Shown: positions 17,545 to 26,174, counted from the stretch's first letter. The stretch is DNA of 64,000 bases from Cerasibacillus sp036516575 (GCF_036516575.1 NZ_DATBTY010000083.1:62001-126000), one strand, 5' to 3'. Notes: a model not told the origin generated them from the letters alone. Made by a program: numbers and translations.

Positions 17545-17571
17545 CCCCTCGTATTGTATGTTTAGGCATTA
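17545..17571 (-). promoter_or_regulatory. Leader motif shared with lysA
   Basis: On the minus strand this 27-base block contains GCCTAAACATA and ends in ATACGAGGGG, which includes the resD ribosome-binding site. 24 of 27 bases match the block before lysA at 28732-28758. Function unknown; see findings. Confidence 0.45.
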
Positions 17572-17577
17572 CTTTCA

Positions 17578-17658
17578 TAATATGTCAAATGTCTCTGACG
17601 TTCCGTGAAATAACCAAATATTTATTTGTTTTTCTCTTGACATATTATCGCAGGTCTT
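17578..17658. repeat. Short terminal-inverted-repeat element (copy 1)
   Basis: The element begins TAATATGTCAA (17578-17588) and ends TTGACATATTA...GCAGGTCTT (17637-17658). The two ends are inverted copies. The core GACGTTCCGTGA and AAATATTTATTT recur in copy 2 at 28973-29445. The outer AAGACCT of the left end is missing here. Only 81 bp long, it lies between resC and resD and would be transcribed in the resDE leader or form part of its promoter. Confidence 0.75.
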
Positions 17659-17710
17659 AGTAATTAAGCCTTTATGTACTAGTATAAACGAATATATTAG
17701 AAATGTATAA

Positions 17711-17759
17711 GAAAAAAGAATGACTTCGTGTGAATTACACATGAGGCCATCCTTTTTTA
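17711..17759 (-). terminator. Terminator after resC
   Basis: A long imperfect stem (GATGGCCTCATGTG with CACACGAAGTCATT, two mismatches) is followed by TTTTTTCTT on the minus strand and by T residues on the plus strand too. It separates resABC from resDE. Confidence 0.75.
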
Positions 17760-17778
17760 TCATGATACGTCTCTTAAC

Positions 17779-18963
17779 TTAGGCATAAGAATGTAATCCA
17801 GCTAATAACAAGTTAACGCCGACTAGGTTGAACATTATGATGGCAAATCCAATAATTGAAAGCCATGCTGATTTTTCCCCATGCCATCCTCTTGATAGAC
17901 GTAAGTGTAAAAATGCGGCATAGAAAAACCAAGTAATTAATGCCCAAACCTCTTTTGGATCCCAGCCCCAGAAGCGGTCCCAAGCAATTTGTGCCCAAAT
18001 GGCGGCGAAAATCAAGCCTCCAAGTGTAAAGAGTGGAAATCCAATAGCCACTGCACGATATGATATCTCATCGACAAGATCTAAATTAACTTTCTTTAAC
18101 ATTGGTTGTAATAATGCACCAACACGCTTTCTGCCAGCTAAACGAACGATTAAATAGATTAGTCCTCCCGCCATAAAGGACCAAATTAATGTATTAAACT
18201 TACGACCTGCATCTTTCCCTAACATCCAACTAGGAGCTTGGAACCAAGCTTTCATTGCTTCAGGGGTTAATGCTTCACCTTCATGTGGCTTAACTAAAGG
18301 TGGCATCTCATAAACAGTCGTTACTTCTTTCGTTCCATCTATATATTGGAATTTAGCTTCATAGCCAATTGCATTGAATGTGACTGAGACAACGATAAAG
18401 CCAATGAATACAAATATCGTAAACAAAACTAGTTCTAACCAAGTTGTTTGCTTGCTTCGGCTTGATTGATCGACAAATTTGACTAAATAAATTAACCCTG
18501 CGATAAAACTAATTGATAAAATCCCGATTGATAGAGCAACCGTTATGACATGGATTGTTAGCCAATGACTTTGTAATGATGGTACAAGTGGCGCCACGTC
18601 ACTTGGAAACATACTCGCATAACCTGTCACTGTAAGAGCAACTGGAAGAGCAAATAGTCCAAGTGCCGTTAGACGATACATAAAGTATAGAATAATAAAT
18701 GCTAGTACCATTGCCATACCAAATGCTGTAACGAATTCAAACATATTACTTACTGGAGCATGTCCACTAGCTGCCCATCTAGTACCAAAATAGGTAAGCT
18801 GAGCTAAAAATCCGATGATTGTTAGCGTAACCGCAATTTTTTCAGACAACCCTTTTTGGGCGCCTTTTTTCCGCTTAATTGTTGCGCCAAAGAAAGCAGT
18901 TGCGACTAAGTACAAGATAAATGATGCGTATAGCATCCCATTACTAAACTGTAATAAATTCAT
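17779..18963 (-). CDS. resC: Cytochrome c biogenesis protein ResC (CcsB/CcsA family)
   Basis: ResC and ResB form the system II haem exporter/ligase that attaches haem to apocytochrome c outside the membrane. The 394-residue protein has about eight spans and the haem-handling tryptophan-rich motif WGWDPKEVWA near residue 320, with histidines flanking it. Its ATG overlaps the resB stop (ATGA), so the two are coupled. A strong terminator follows. Assignment is firm. Confidence 0.95.
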   Translation of the reverse strand: MNLLQFSNGMLYASFILYLVATAFFGATIKRKKGAQKGLSEKIAVTLTIIGFLAQLTYFGTRWAASGHAPVSNMFEFVTAFGMAMVLAFIILYFMYRLTALGLFALPVALTVTGYASMFPSDVAPLVPSLQSHWLTIHVITVALSIGILSISFIAGLIYLVKFVDQSSRSKQTTWLELVLFTIFVFIGFIVVSVTFNAIGYEAKFQYIDGTKEVTTVYEMPPLVKPHEGEALTPEAMKAWFQAPSWMLGKDAGRKFNTLIWSFMAGGLIYLIVRLAGRKRVGALLQPMLKKVNLDLVDEISYRAVAIGFPLFTLGGLIFAAIWAQIAWDRFWGWDPKEVWALITWFFYAAFLHLRLSRGWHGEKSAWLSIIGFAIIMFNLVGVNLLLAGLHSYA

Positions 18964-20633
18964 GATTCTCCTCCTTGTTTCGAAACATCATTATCTAATT
19001 CTTGTTGGTCCTCAACAATATTTAACGACGTATTAGCGAGAGCTTTTTCAATGTTTTGTTTTAATGCATGCCAGTTCTTGTTTGTATGTGCTGCTAAAAG
19101 TACGCCTTTCCCTTTTGGATGAATCCATATACGACGATGTTGCCAATACATTCCCTGTATGACACCAATCATGAAAATCAATGCTCCTACAATAAAGACA
19201 GGTAATGTATAATCTTTTCGTACGGTTAATCCACTGACATTTCGCATATCAAAATCGACAATTCCAAGTTTATATTCATTTTCATTGGTTGGGTCGATAT
19301 TTTTACCAATACCAACAAAGCTTACCTCTGGCTTTGTTTCATTTGGAGGATAAATTAGAAAGACAAATGCCGGGTTTCTAGGAAACTTTGATACTGAACG
19401 TGGTTCGCCATTATCTAATTCATACTCAGGATAATATTGATCAATTTTAACTTTTAATCCATCATCGAATTCATATATGGATTCTGGGTCATTCATATTA
19501 ACTGTAAATGTTGCTAAAGCTTCTTGATTTTTGTCATCTGTCCGATGTACTTTAAAACTCATCGTATGAAATTCATTCAACTGATAACCTGCCTGATATA
19601 AGGTAAAACCATTACCAATCTTAGCTGGTTCGTTCATGCGAATTTCCGTTTCTTTAACAACTTCTAATTCTGGTTCAGCACCAACAACAGCTTCCCCTTT
19701 TTTCTTATAAATAACCGCATTGGTTTGGAAGTTTTTAGGGACCATTTCTTCCTGCTTTTCGAGTGCTTTCTTATAAATTTCACCATCTTCTTCACTATAT
19801 GTTTCAAGGATGAATTTTTTATTTTCAATATAGTACTCGCCATCTGTTCCCGGGATAACCGTTTGCTCTCCTTCTCTCACCCAAACATATTCATCCAAAA
19901 AGAGCAGAGGTGTTTGACGTAGAAGTGCTGCAATTAGAATTATAATTAATCCAATATGATTGACATATGGACCCCAACGAGAAAATCGGCCTTTCTCGGC
20001 TAAAACATGTCCATTTTCTTCGGAAATTTGATAGCGTTGTTGTTTTAAGTTTTCCTTAACTCTTTTAATTTCTTCTTTGGTGACATCATCTGTCTCACTA
20101 AAGAAACGTTGACGTTTAATAAATGTTTCATGACGCTTTGGTTTTTGTTTCTTTAATGCTCGGCGTAACGGTATGTATCGATCCAAGCTACATATGACTA
20201 ACGAAACACCAATTAAGGCGAGCAAAATCATATACCACCATGAACTATATAATTCATGAAAACCGAGTTGATAGTAAATTTTCCCTGTCAGTCCATAGGT
20301 TGCTTCATAATATACCGCTGGATCACGTGAGATAGCCTCAGGTGGAATATATTGTGCCTGAGGATAAATAGTCCCTAAGGCCGAAGCAATTAAAGCAATG
20401 ACAATTAACCAAACACCGACCTTGACAGAGGAAAAAAAGGACCAAATTTTATCAACGATTGAATTGGTATATGTTTTGGAACGCCTTGCGGAACCTTCAT
20501 AACGCATATTTAATAGCTTTTTATGATCATTTCCATCGATATGTTGGTTTCCCTCTATCGGTTTTCCGCATGCCTCACATAGGACCGTTCCTTCTGGGTT
20601 TACGTGGCCACAATCACATTTAATCTTATCCAT
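18960..20633 (-). CDS. resB: Cytochrome c biogenesis protein ResB
   Basis: ResB is the large partner of ResC in haem delivery. The 557-residue protein begins with a zinc-ribbon-like pair (CDCGHVNPEGTVLCEAC), then has membrane spans near 70-95, 120-145, 205-230 and one near the C-terminus, with a large external domain between. The zinc ribbon is an N-terminal extension also seen in some Bacillaceae. GAGGGATAG precedes the ATG at 20633; the ATG four codons upstream lacks a site. Confidence 0.93.
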   Translation of the reverse strand: MDKIKCDCGHVNPEGTVLCEACGKPIEGNQHIDGNDHKKLLNMRYEGSARRSKTYTNSIVDKIWSFFSSVKVGVWLIVIALIASALGTIYPQAQYIPPEAISRDPAVYYEATYGLTGKIYYQLGFHELYSSWWYMILLALIGVSLVICSLDRYIPLRRALKKQKPKRHETFIKRQRFFSETDDVTKEEIKRVKENLKQQRYQISEENGHVLAEKGRFSRWGPYVNHIGLIIILIAALLRQTPLLFLDEYVWVREGEQTVIPGTDGEYYIENKKFILETYSEEDGEIYKKALEKQEEMVPKNFQTNAVIYKKKGEAVVGAEPELEVVKETEIRMNEPAKIGNGFTLYQAGYQLNEFHTMSFKVHRTDDKNQEALATFTVNMNDPESIYEFDDGLKVKIDQYYPEYELDNGEPRSVSKFPRNPAFVFLIYPPNETKPEVSFVGIGKNIDPTNENEYKLGIVDFDMRNVSGLTVRKDYTLPVFIVGALIFMIGVIQGMYWQHRRIWIHPKGKGVLLAAHTNKNWHALKQNIEKALANTSLNIVEDQQELDNDVSKQGGES

Positions 20634-20657
20634 TCTATCCCTCATAACTTGTTATGA

Positions 20658-21233
20658 TTATTTTTTCGGTAAAATCTTTTGAAATTGCTTTTCTAAATTT
20701 TCAAGTGTGAGTGCACCATCCACTTTATCTACAATGACACCACTTTCATCAATAAAAAATGTACTAGGAAGTTGTCCAACTTTATATAGATCCATTACTT
20801 GTTCTTTATGATCTGGGAGGATAGGAAAAGTTAAATCATATTTATCAATAAATCGATCAACGACCAATGTATTTACATCTAAGTTGACGGCAACGATTTC
20901 AATCCCTTTTTCTTTATATTCAGGATAGAGTTTTTCCATAAATGGCATTTCTGCTTCACATGGTTTGCAATACGTTGCCCAGAAATTTAACATGACTCCT
21001 TTTCCTTTTAAATCACTCAGCTGTATCGATTCTAGTTCATTATGTGAGTTGATTTGTTCTAATTTAAAATCAGGTGCTACATCACCAGCTCGATAAATTG
21101 ATTTATCCTTGTTAAAATTAGCGACTAATGCATACACAATAGCAGCCAGCATCACGATTAATATGATAGAACGAAAAATAAATCGTTTCTTCATTTTCTG
21201 TGCTTTTTTTGCTTTACGTTGTTCTAAACTCAT
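20658..21233 (-). CDS. resA: Thiol-disulfide oxidoreductase ResA
   Basis: ResA reduces the haem-binding cysteines of apocytochrome c before haem attachment. The 191-residue protein has a membrane anchor (about 18-38) and a thioredoxin fold outside the cell, with the active site C89-K-P-C92 in FWATYCKPCEAEMP. GAGGAG lies 8 bases before the ATG at 21233. It is the first gene of resA-resB-resC, with its own promoter. Confidence 0.95.
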   Translation of the reverse strand: MSLEQRKAKKAQKMKKRFIFRSIILIVMLAAIVYALVANFNKDKSIYRAGDVAPDFKLEQINSHNELESIQLSDLKGKGVMLNFWATYCKPCEAEMPFMEKLYPEYKEKGIEIVAVNLDVNTLVVDRFIDKYDLTFPILPDHKEQVMDLYKVGQLPSTFFIDESGVIVDKVDGALTLENLEKQFQKILPKK

Positions 21234-21252
21234 GCACATCACTCCTCGAACC

Positions 21253-21261
21253 ATTATACCA
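21253..21261 (-). promoter_or_regulatory. Extended -10 promoter before resA
   Basis: TGGTATAAT on the minus strand gives a perfect extended -10 about 20 bases before the resA start codon. The leader would be very short. No clear -35 or ResD site could be read by eye. Confidence 0.45.
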
Positions 21262-21287
21262 CTCAAACGTAGTAGAAATTATGGCGA

Positions 21288-22028
21288 TTATTTAACATTT
21301 TTTGTTCCAAGGCTCCACATCTGTTTGACTTCTTTAGGAGTAAGCGGTCGATATTCGCCTGGATGGAGGCCATCCAATGTTAATAAACCATATTTTTCAC
21401 GTTTAATCTTTAGTACAGGGTAACCTAGCACATCCATCATGCGACGGATATGGCGATTTTTCCCTTCTCCTAATGTGATTTCTAAAATAGCTGTCTTTTG
21501 TTTTGCATCTGTTGACAGGACTTTCCAACGTAGAGCTTTTAGTAGATCGCGTCCCTCACGTACACCCTTCTTCATTTGAAAAAGTTCGCGCTTATGAGGA
21601 ATCCCCTTCACTTTCACAATATAAACTTTTTCAATACCATGCCTGGGGTGCATCACCACATTAGCAAACTCTCCATCATTTGTTAATAAAAGCAACCCCG
21701 ATGATTGATAATCTAAGCGACCAATTGGAAAAATACGCTCCTTTACTTCAGAAAAAAAGTCAAGAACAACTTTTCTGTCCTTTTCATCCTTCACACTCGA
21801 AATCACTTCTCGCGGTTTATAAAACATAAAGTAAACAGGTTCTTCTTTTTCTAATTTTATACCATTTACTTCAATTTCGTCATTCTTTGAGACTTTTGTT
21901 CCTAATGTTGTCACCGTAATACCATTAACTTTTACTTTTCCATCAACGATCAGCTTCTCTGCCTTTCGCCTCGATGTGACACCACTCTCAGCAATTGCCT
22001 TTTGTAATCTGATTCTTGAATCTGCCAT
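21288..22028 (-). CDS. rluB: 23S rRNA pseudouridine synthase RluB
   Basis: This enzyme makes pseudouridine in 23S rRNA (position 2605 by E. coli numbering). The 246-residue protein has an N-terminal S4 RNA-binding domain (RLQKAIAESGVTSRRKAEKL) and the catalytic GRLDYQSSGLLLLTNDG motif with its active aspartate. The GEGKNRHIRRM motif follows. It precedes resA as ypuL does in B. subtilis and is probably cotranscribed with spmAB upstream. Confidence 0.94.
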   Translation of the reverse strand: MADSRIRLQKAIAESGVTSRRKAEKLIVDGKVKVNGITVTTLGTKVSKNDEIEVNGIKLEKEEPVYFMFYKPREVISSVKDEKDRKVVLDFFSEVKERIFPIGRLDYQSSGLLLLTNDGEFANVVMHPRHGIEKVYIVKVKGIPHKRELFQMKKGVREGRDLLKALRWKVLSTDAKQKTAILEITLGEGKNRHIRRMMDVLGYPVLKIKREKYGLLTLDGLHPGEYRPLTPKEVKQMWSLGTKNVK

Positions 22029-22090
22029 TTTATCACCATTTCTTTATATACAAAATAAATAGCGTTAACATAAGTTAACGCTGTATTTCC

Positions 22091-22618
22091 CTAAAATATC
22101 CATGATACAACGATTACTGAAGCTATTATACCAATCAAATCGGCGAGTAGTCCAACTTTAAGAGCGTAACGTATTCTTTTAATTCCAATTGCTCCAAAAT
22201 AAATCGTTAATATGTATAATGTTGTATCCGTACTTCCTTGCATGGTTGAAGCGAGCCGGCCAATAAATGAATCTGGTCCATGTGTTTGAATTAATTCTGT
22301 CGTCATTGCCAAGGCAGCAGTCCCTGAAACAGGGCGAATTAGACCTAAAGGAACAATATCGGGAGGAAAGCCTAACCAACTTAATAATGGTGTTATTAAC
22401 TGAATAAACGCATCCAGTGCACCTGAACTGCGTAAAACGGTAATCGCTACTAACATACCTAATAAAAAGGGTAAAATCGATATGGCAAGCGTTATCCCTT
22501 CTTTACCACCTTCAACAAATAGCTCGTAAGCCGGTAACCTTTTCCAAGTAGCCACCAATAAGACAATTAAAATAAATAACGGAATAATACTTAAGCTAAT
22601 CGTTGTTATGATACTCAC
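22091..22618 (-). CDS. spmB: Spore maturation protein SpmB
   Basis: SpmB acts with SpmA in core dehydration and heat resistance of spores. The 175-residue protein has four to five spans with a nucleoside-recognition (Gate) fold; ILPFLLGMLVAI and RPVSGTAALAM are typical. The start is GTG at 22618, with GGAGG 8 bases upstream and two bases after the spmA stop; the longer TTG start overlaps spmA and the ribosome-binding site. Confidence 0.92.
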   Translation of the reverse strand: MSIITTISLSIIPLFILIVLLVATWKRLPAYELFVEGGKEGITLAISILPFLLGMLVAITVLRSSGALDAFIQLITPLLSWLGFPPDIVPLGLIRPVSGTAALAMTTELIQTHGPDSFIGRLASTMQGSTDTTLYILTIYFGAIGIKRIRYALKVGLLADLIGIIASVIVVSWIF

Positions 22619-22620
22619 CG

Positions 22621-23208
22621 TTATTTCCTCCAAACACTTCGATAATAAAAGAAGCGGTCTAATAAAAGCGCTGAGATGGTTGAAATAACCGTCGCTATGA
22701 TGGTAGTCCCGACTATCTCAGTCGGTGCCGTCGATTCATATTGCATCCGGATCGCAATAACAGTAGTTGGAATTAATGTAAGCCCCGATGTATTTAAAGC
22801 TAAAAAAGTAATCATTGAACGTGAGGCTGTGTCTTTTGATTGATTCAAAGTTTGCATTTCTTCCATCGCTTTAATTCCCATAGGTGTTGCAGCATTCCCA
22901 AGACCAAATATATTGGCTGTTATATTTGATAAAATATACCCAATGACTGGGTGATCTCTCGGTAATTCTGGAAATAAACGCGTAATAAGTGGACGAAAAA
23001 ATGATGACAATGCCTTAAGAATATGAGCTCTTTCAGCTATTTTCATAATCCCTAACCAAAAGATTAATACACTCATTAATTGAATGACAAGGCTAATTGC
23101 TTGGTCGGCACTTTCAAAGATCGCTTGATTGACTTCTTCAAGCGTACCATTAAAAAGGGCATAAATAATACCAATCACTAGCATCATAACCCAAATAACA
23201 TTTACCAT
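22621..23208 (-). CDS. spmA: Spore maturation protein SpmA
   Basis: SpmA is the partner of SpmB, a Gate-domain membrane protein of the mother cell. The 195-residue protein has about four spans, and the conserved GLGNAATPMGIKAMEEM segment near the middle. It overlaps the end of dacB by 7 bases, and AAGGTGGG precedes its ATG. The dacB-spmA-spmB order is the conserved sporulation operon. Confidence 0.94.
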   Translation of the reverse strand: MVNVIWVMMLVIGIIYALFNGTLEEVNQAIFESADQAISLVIQLMSVLIFWLGIMKIAERAHILKALSSFFRPLITRLFPELPRDHPVIGYILSNITANIFGLGNAATPMGIKAMEEMQTLNQSKDTASRSMITFLALNTSGLTLIPTTVIAIRMQYESTAPTEIVGTTIIATVISTISALLLDRFFYYRSVWRK

Positions 23209-24059
23209 CTTTCACCCACCTTTATTATTTGCTGGAATATTTCAAGGGCATCGTTTAAAAATGTATCGCCATGTTTATGTTTGAAGCCCCATTCATACAT
23301 AGAAATATGATCATTCCAATCATCTGCTGCATTTAATGTAACGGCAATTAACTCCAGATCCTTTTCTTTCGCACTTGTCACTAATGTACGCCCTGCCTTT
23401 TTTGTAAATCCTGTCTTTCCGCCAGTACATTTTTCATAAAGAGATGTTAATAATTTGTTCTTGTTTTGCCAACTATACGTCCGTGTATGAGCACGATATG
23501 AATCCATGCCCGACACAGTCCTGAACGTTTCATTATCCATCGCATACCGCATTAATAATGCCATATCATATGCTGTTGAATAATGGTTGTCCGAATGAAG
23601 ACCATGTGGGTTATCAAAATGTGTATTAGTCATACCGAGCCATCTTGCCTTTTCATTCATTAAATGAACAAAACCTTCAACACTACCTCCAATATGTTCA
23701 CCAATAACAACAGCAGCATCATTTCCAGAACGAAGCATTAATCCGTAAACTAGGTCTTCAATGGTCATTTTCTCTCCTTGTTCTAAATAGATAGAAGATC
23801 CTTCAGTATATATAGCTCGTCTACTTGTAATAGCAATATCGGACATTTTACCTGATTCAATCGCAATAATTGCGGTCATAATCTTTGTTATACTGGCAAT
23901 TGGTTTCTTCTCATGGGCACGTTCTTCAAATAGGACATCTCCTGTTTTTTGCTCTATTAAGATTGCATGTTCAGCAGATATTTGCAAAGGTAATTGAGCA
24001 TATACAACAGATGAATAGTATAAGAGAGTTACAACTAGAAACAGAACAAATCGACTCAA
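23202..24059 (-). CDS. dacB: Spore D-alanyl-D-alanine carboxypeptidase DacB (PBP5*)
   Basis: DacB trims cortex peptide side chains in the mother cell, lowering cross-linking. The 285-residue protein has a signal peptide (about 1-21) and the penicillin-binding motifs S56-I-T-K59, SGN and KTG (GGKTGFT). It stops after the peptidase domain; B. subtilis DacB is about 380 residues and has a C-terminal beta domain that is missing here. The chosen start is TTG at 24059 with AAGGGGG 8 bases upstream; the ATG at 24080 has no ribosome-binding site. Confidence 0.9.
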   Translation of the reverse strand: MSRFVLFLVVTLLYYSSVVYAQLPLQISAEHAILIEQKTGDVLFEERAHEKKPIASITKIMTAIIAIESGKMSDIAITSRRAIYTEGSSIYLEQGEKMTIEDLVYGLMLRSGNDAAVVIGEHIGGSVEGFVHLMNEKARWLGMTNTHFDNPHGLHSDNHYSTAYDMALLMRYAMDNETFRTVSGMDSYRAHTRTYSWQNKNKLLTSLYEKCTGGKTGFTKKAGRTLVTSAKEKDLELIAVTLNAADDWNDHISMYEWGFKHKHGDTFLNDALEIFQQIIKVGERW

Positions 24060-24130
24060 AACCGTTGCCCCCTTCGTCATGTCATCTGTATATTTTATGC
24101 TCTTTTTATTCGGTTATGATAGACTTGTCC

Positions 24131-24168
24131 AAAAAAAAGACCTGTTCACTGTCTAAAGTGACCCAGGT
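24131..24168 (-). terminator. Terminator after scpB
   Basis: The stem ACCTGTTCACT/AGTGACCCAGGT (one bulge) is followed on the minus strand by eight T residues. It begins right after the scpB stop and separates scpAB from dacB-spmAB. Confidence 0.8.
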
Positions 24169-24762
24169 TTACTCTGTAAAACTTTTATTTTCTTCGTCCA
24201 TATTTTTGAAAAACAAATGTGCCTCTTGTTCAATATCTTCTTTCGTGAGGTCATCAGGTAATGGAGGCAATTCATCCAGAGATGTGAGACCAAAGTACGT
24301 TAAAAAGTCCTTATTCGTTGCAAATAACATCGGACGACCAATCGCGTCTTTGCGTCCGACTTCTTCGATTAATCCACGGGATAACAACGTTTGCACTGGT
24401 CGATCACTTTTAACACCTCTAACTTCTTCTATTTCAGTTCTCGTAATAGGTTGCTTATAGGCAATAATGGCTAATGTTTCCAATGCAGCTTGCGACATCT
24501 GGGTTGAATGCGGTGTTTCAAGTAGTTTTTTATAATACTCACTGTGTTCTGGCTTTGTCGTTAAGTAAAATACCCCATTTGATTCTGTCATCATTACCCC
24601 ACGATCTGTATGTTCATAATCATAAGCTAATTCATGTAAAATATGTACAACTGATGATTCTGTTGTCTCGATGATCTTCGCAATCTGTTTTACAGTTATA
24701 CCTTCATCTCCACTAGCAAACAGTAATCCTTCAATAATAGCTTTATAACTCGGTAATTCCAT
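24169..24762 (-). CDS. scpB: Segregation and condensation protein B
   Basis: ScpB is the winged-helix kite subunit of the SMC-ScpA-ScpB condensin that compacts and separates chromosomes. The 197-residue protein has two winged-helix domains; QAALETLAIIAYKQPITRTEIEEVRGV is the family core (residues in two parts around 91-117). GAGGTG lies ten bases before the ATG at 24762. It follows scpA by 35 bases. Confidence 0.95.
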   Translation of the reverse strand: MELPSYKAIIEGLLFASGDEGITVKQIAKIIETTESSVVHILHELAYDYEHTDRGVMMTESNGVFYLTTKPEHSEYYKKLLETPHSTQMSQAALETLAIIAYKQPITRTEIEEVRGVKSDRPVQTLLSRGLIEEVGRKDAIGRPMLFATNKDFLTYFGLTSLDELPPLPDDLTKEDIEQEAHLFFKNMDEENKSFTE

Positions 24763-24797
24763 AAATACGTTACACCTCACAACTCAACTTCATCATT

Positions 24798-25529
24798 TTA
24801 TGAAAATGGATAAATATATAAATGAGTAAAATTATCTTCTTGACGACAGACTACTTCATTTTGCTTCATGAGCTGAAGTAATGCCATAAACGTAATCACG
24901 ATATGTGAACGTGATGGATAAGGAAAGAGATTATCAAATAAAATACCTTCATTTGCATGTCGAACGAGATAAAGAACTTCTTCCATACGCTGTTCAATAG
25001 GAATATCTTGTTTTTCAACTTTGGTTTCAAGTGGACGACTCCATTGTTTCCGTTCAAACATATGCTTTAGAGCATCTAACATATCATACACAGATGCTTC
25101 TCCTTCTATAATGATTGGTTTCTTTTCTTCTTTTCCGAAGTTTTTAGGTGTTCTTGTAAAGGTTTGATTCTGATCTTTCTCTTTTTCAGATAATACTTTA
25201 GCAGCCTCTTTATACTTTCGGTATTCAATTAAGCGTATTAATAACTCTTCGCGTGGGTCTTCTTCGTATGTATCAAGTTCAGGGTCAATTTCTTGCTTTG
25301 GTAAGAGCATTTGACTTTTTAAGGCTATTAATGTTGCAGCCATGACTAGATATTCACTTGCGATATTCAATTCTAATGTTTGCATCGTATGAATATATTC
25401 TAAGTATTGATCGGCTAATTCCGCCATCGGTATGTCATAAATATCGATTTCATATTGATTAACCAAATGCAATAATAAATCAAGCGGTCCTTCAAATGTT
25501 GACAACTTAACTTTATAGGCTTGACTCAT
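24798..25529 (-). CDS. scpA: Segregation and condensation protein A
   Basis: ScpA is the kleisin that bridges SMC heads. The 243-residue protein begins with YKVKLSTFEGPLDLLLHL, the hallmark N-terminus, then a middle charged linker and a C-terminal winged helix (SRSHIVITFMALLQLMKQ). The open frame extends far upstream to 25715 without family similarity; GGAG followed by ATG at 25529 sets the start. Confidence 0.95.
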   Translation of the reverse strand: MSQAYKVKLSTFEGPLDLLLHLVNQYEIDIYDIPMAELADQYLEYIHTMQTLELNIASEYLVMAATLIALKSQMLLPKQEIDPELDTYEEDPREELLIRLIEYRKYKEAAKVLSEKEKDQNQTFTRTPKNFGKEEKKPIIIEGEASVYDMLDALKHMFERKQWSRPLETKVEKQDIPIEQRMEEVLYLVRHANEGILFDNLFPYPSRSHIVITFMALLQLMKQNEVVCRQEDNFTHLYIYPFS

Positions 25530-25577
25530 ACACCCATACTCCTTTTTAAATGACAAAAATTTTACGAATGCCCATAC

Positions 25578-25603
25578 ACGTTTGTATCCCATAACATAAT
25601 GTA
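25578..25603 (+). promoter_or_regulatory. Possible late mother-cell (sigma-K-like) promoter
   Basis: AC at 25578-25579, 15 bases, then CATAATGTA (25595-25603) resembles the sigma-K consensus (AC at -35, CATA-n3-TA at -10). It lies about 57 bases before the tiny YjcZ-like gene. Short motif, weak evidence. Confidence 0.35.
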
Positions 25604-25659
25604 TTAAGGAAAGGCTGAATGTCTCTATTATACCATTGAAACAAAAGGAGGAATATAAA

Positions 25660-25749
25660 ATGAGCGGTGGATACGGATATGGCGGAGGTTTCGCATTGAT
25701 TGTCGTTCTATTCATCCTATTGATTATTGTTGGTGCAGCTTGGTACTAA
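25660..25749 (+). CDS. YjcZ-family tiny sporulation protein
   Basis: This 29-residue protein has a glycine/tyrosine-rich head (MSGGYGYGGG) and one membrane helix (FALIVVLFILLIIVGAAW). It matches the small YjcZ/sporulation-protein family of Bacillaceae, whose members are made in sporulating cells and have no firm function. A very strong AAAGGAGG site lies 8 bases upstream, a late-sporulation-like promoter precedes it, and a good terminator follows. It is on the opposite strand to its neighbours and unrelated to them. Confidence 0.85.
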   Translation: MSGGYGYGGGFALIVVLFILLIIVGAAWY

Positions 25750-25771
25750 AAATAAACACCCTATCCAGATT

Positions 25772-25808
25772 AAAAATCCAGCCCATTATACTGGGCTGGG
25801 TTTTATTT
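25772..25808. terminator. Bidirectional terminator between the YjcZ-like gene and ribT
   Basis: A perfect CCAGCCCA/TGGGCTGG stem (25778-25785 with 25792-25799) has a 6-base loop, GTTTTATTTT on the plus strand and ATTTTTAAT on the minus strand. It serves the two convergent genes. Confidence 0.85.
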
Positions 25809-26174
25809 TGAAGTGGAATCATTTTCTAAATCACATTTTTTATAAAAATCATCAATCGCTTTTTCAGCACAAAGCTGGTACTGATCATATTGTTGATGAA
25901 TTTCACTAATTAACAACTTTCCTATCCCTTGGTTACGATGTGATGGGCTAACTGAAAGATGCTGAATAACAGCTTGCTTTTTTTCCTCATTCACCTTTAG
26001 ACCGATTACACCAATCATATCATCATCATCTTTCCAAAGATAAAGATGCCAATTAGGATCCGTCTCATATTGTTTAATTATATCTTGCAATGCTTTCACA
26101 TCTTTTACAGTCGGCATAAAAGAAAGCAAACCCATTGCTATTTTTTCCAAGTTCTTTTTATAACGAATTAACAT
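25803..26174 (-). CDS. ribT: GNAT acetyltransferase RibT
   Basis: The 123-residue protein matches B. subtilis RibT almost from its first residues (MLIRYKK...KIAMGLLSFMP), with the acetyl-CoA-binding segment HRNQGIGKLLI. In B. subtilis ribT is the last gene of the riboflavin operon, but its reaction is not known. Here the ribDEAH genes and an FMN riboswitch are absent from the locus. GAGGGG precedes the ATG at 26174. Its retention next to scpA is synteny with the operon removed. Confidence 0.88.
   Translation of the reverse strand: MLIRYKKNLEKIAMGLLSFMPTVKDVKALQDIIKQYETDPNWHLYLWKDDDDMIGVIGLKVNEEKKQAVIQHLSVSPSHRNQGIGKLLISEIHQQYDQYQLCAEKAIDDFYKKCDLENDSTSK

Noticed and set aside
17575..17763. 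A 62-codon minus-strand frame between resC and resD
   Set aside because: It covers the resC terminator and the inverted-repeat element, and lacks a start signal.
25530..25715. N-terminal extension of scpA to 25715
   Set aside because: It overlaps the divergent tiny gene and has no family similarity; the ScpA signature begins at the inner start.
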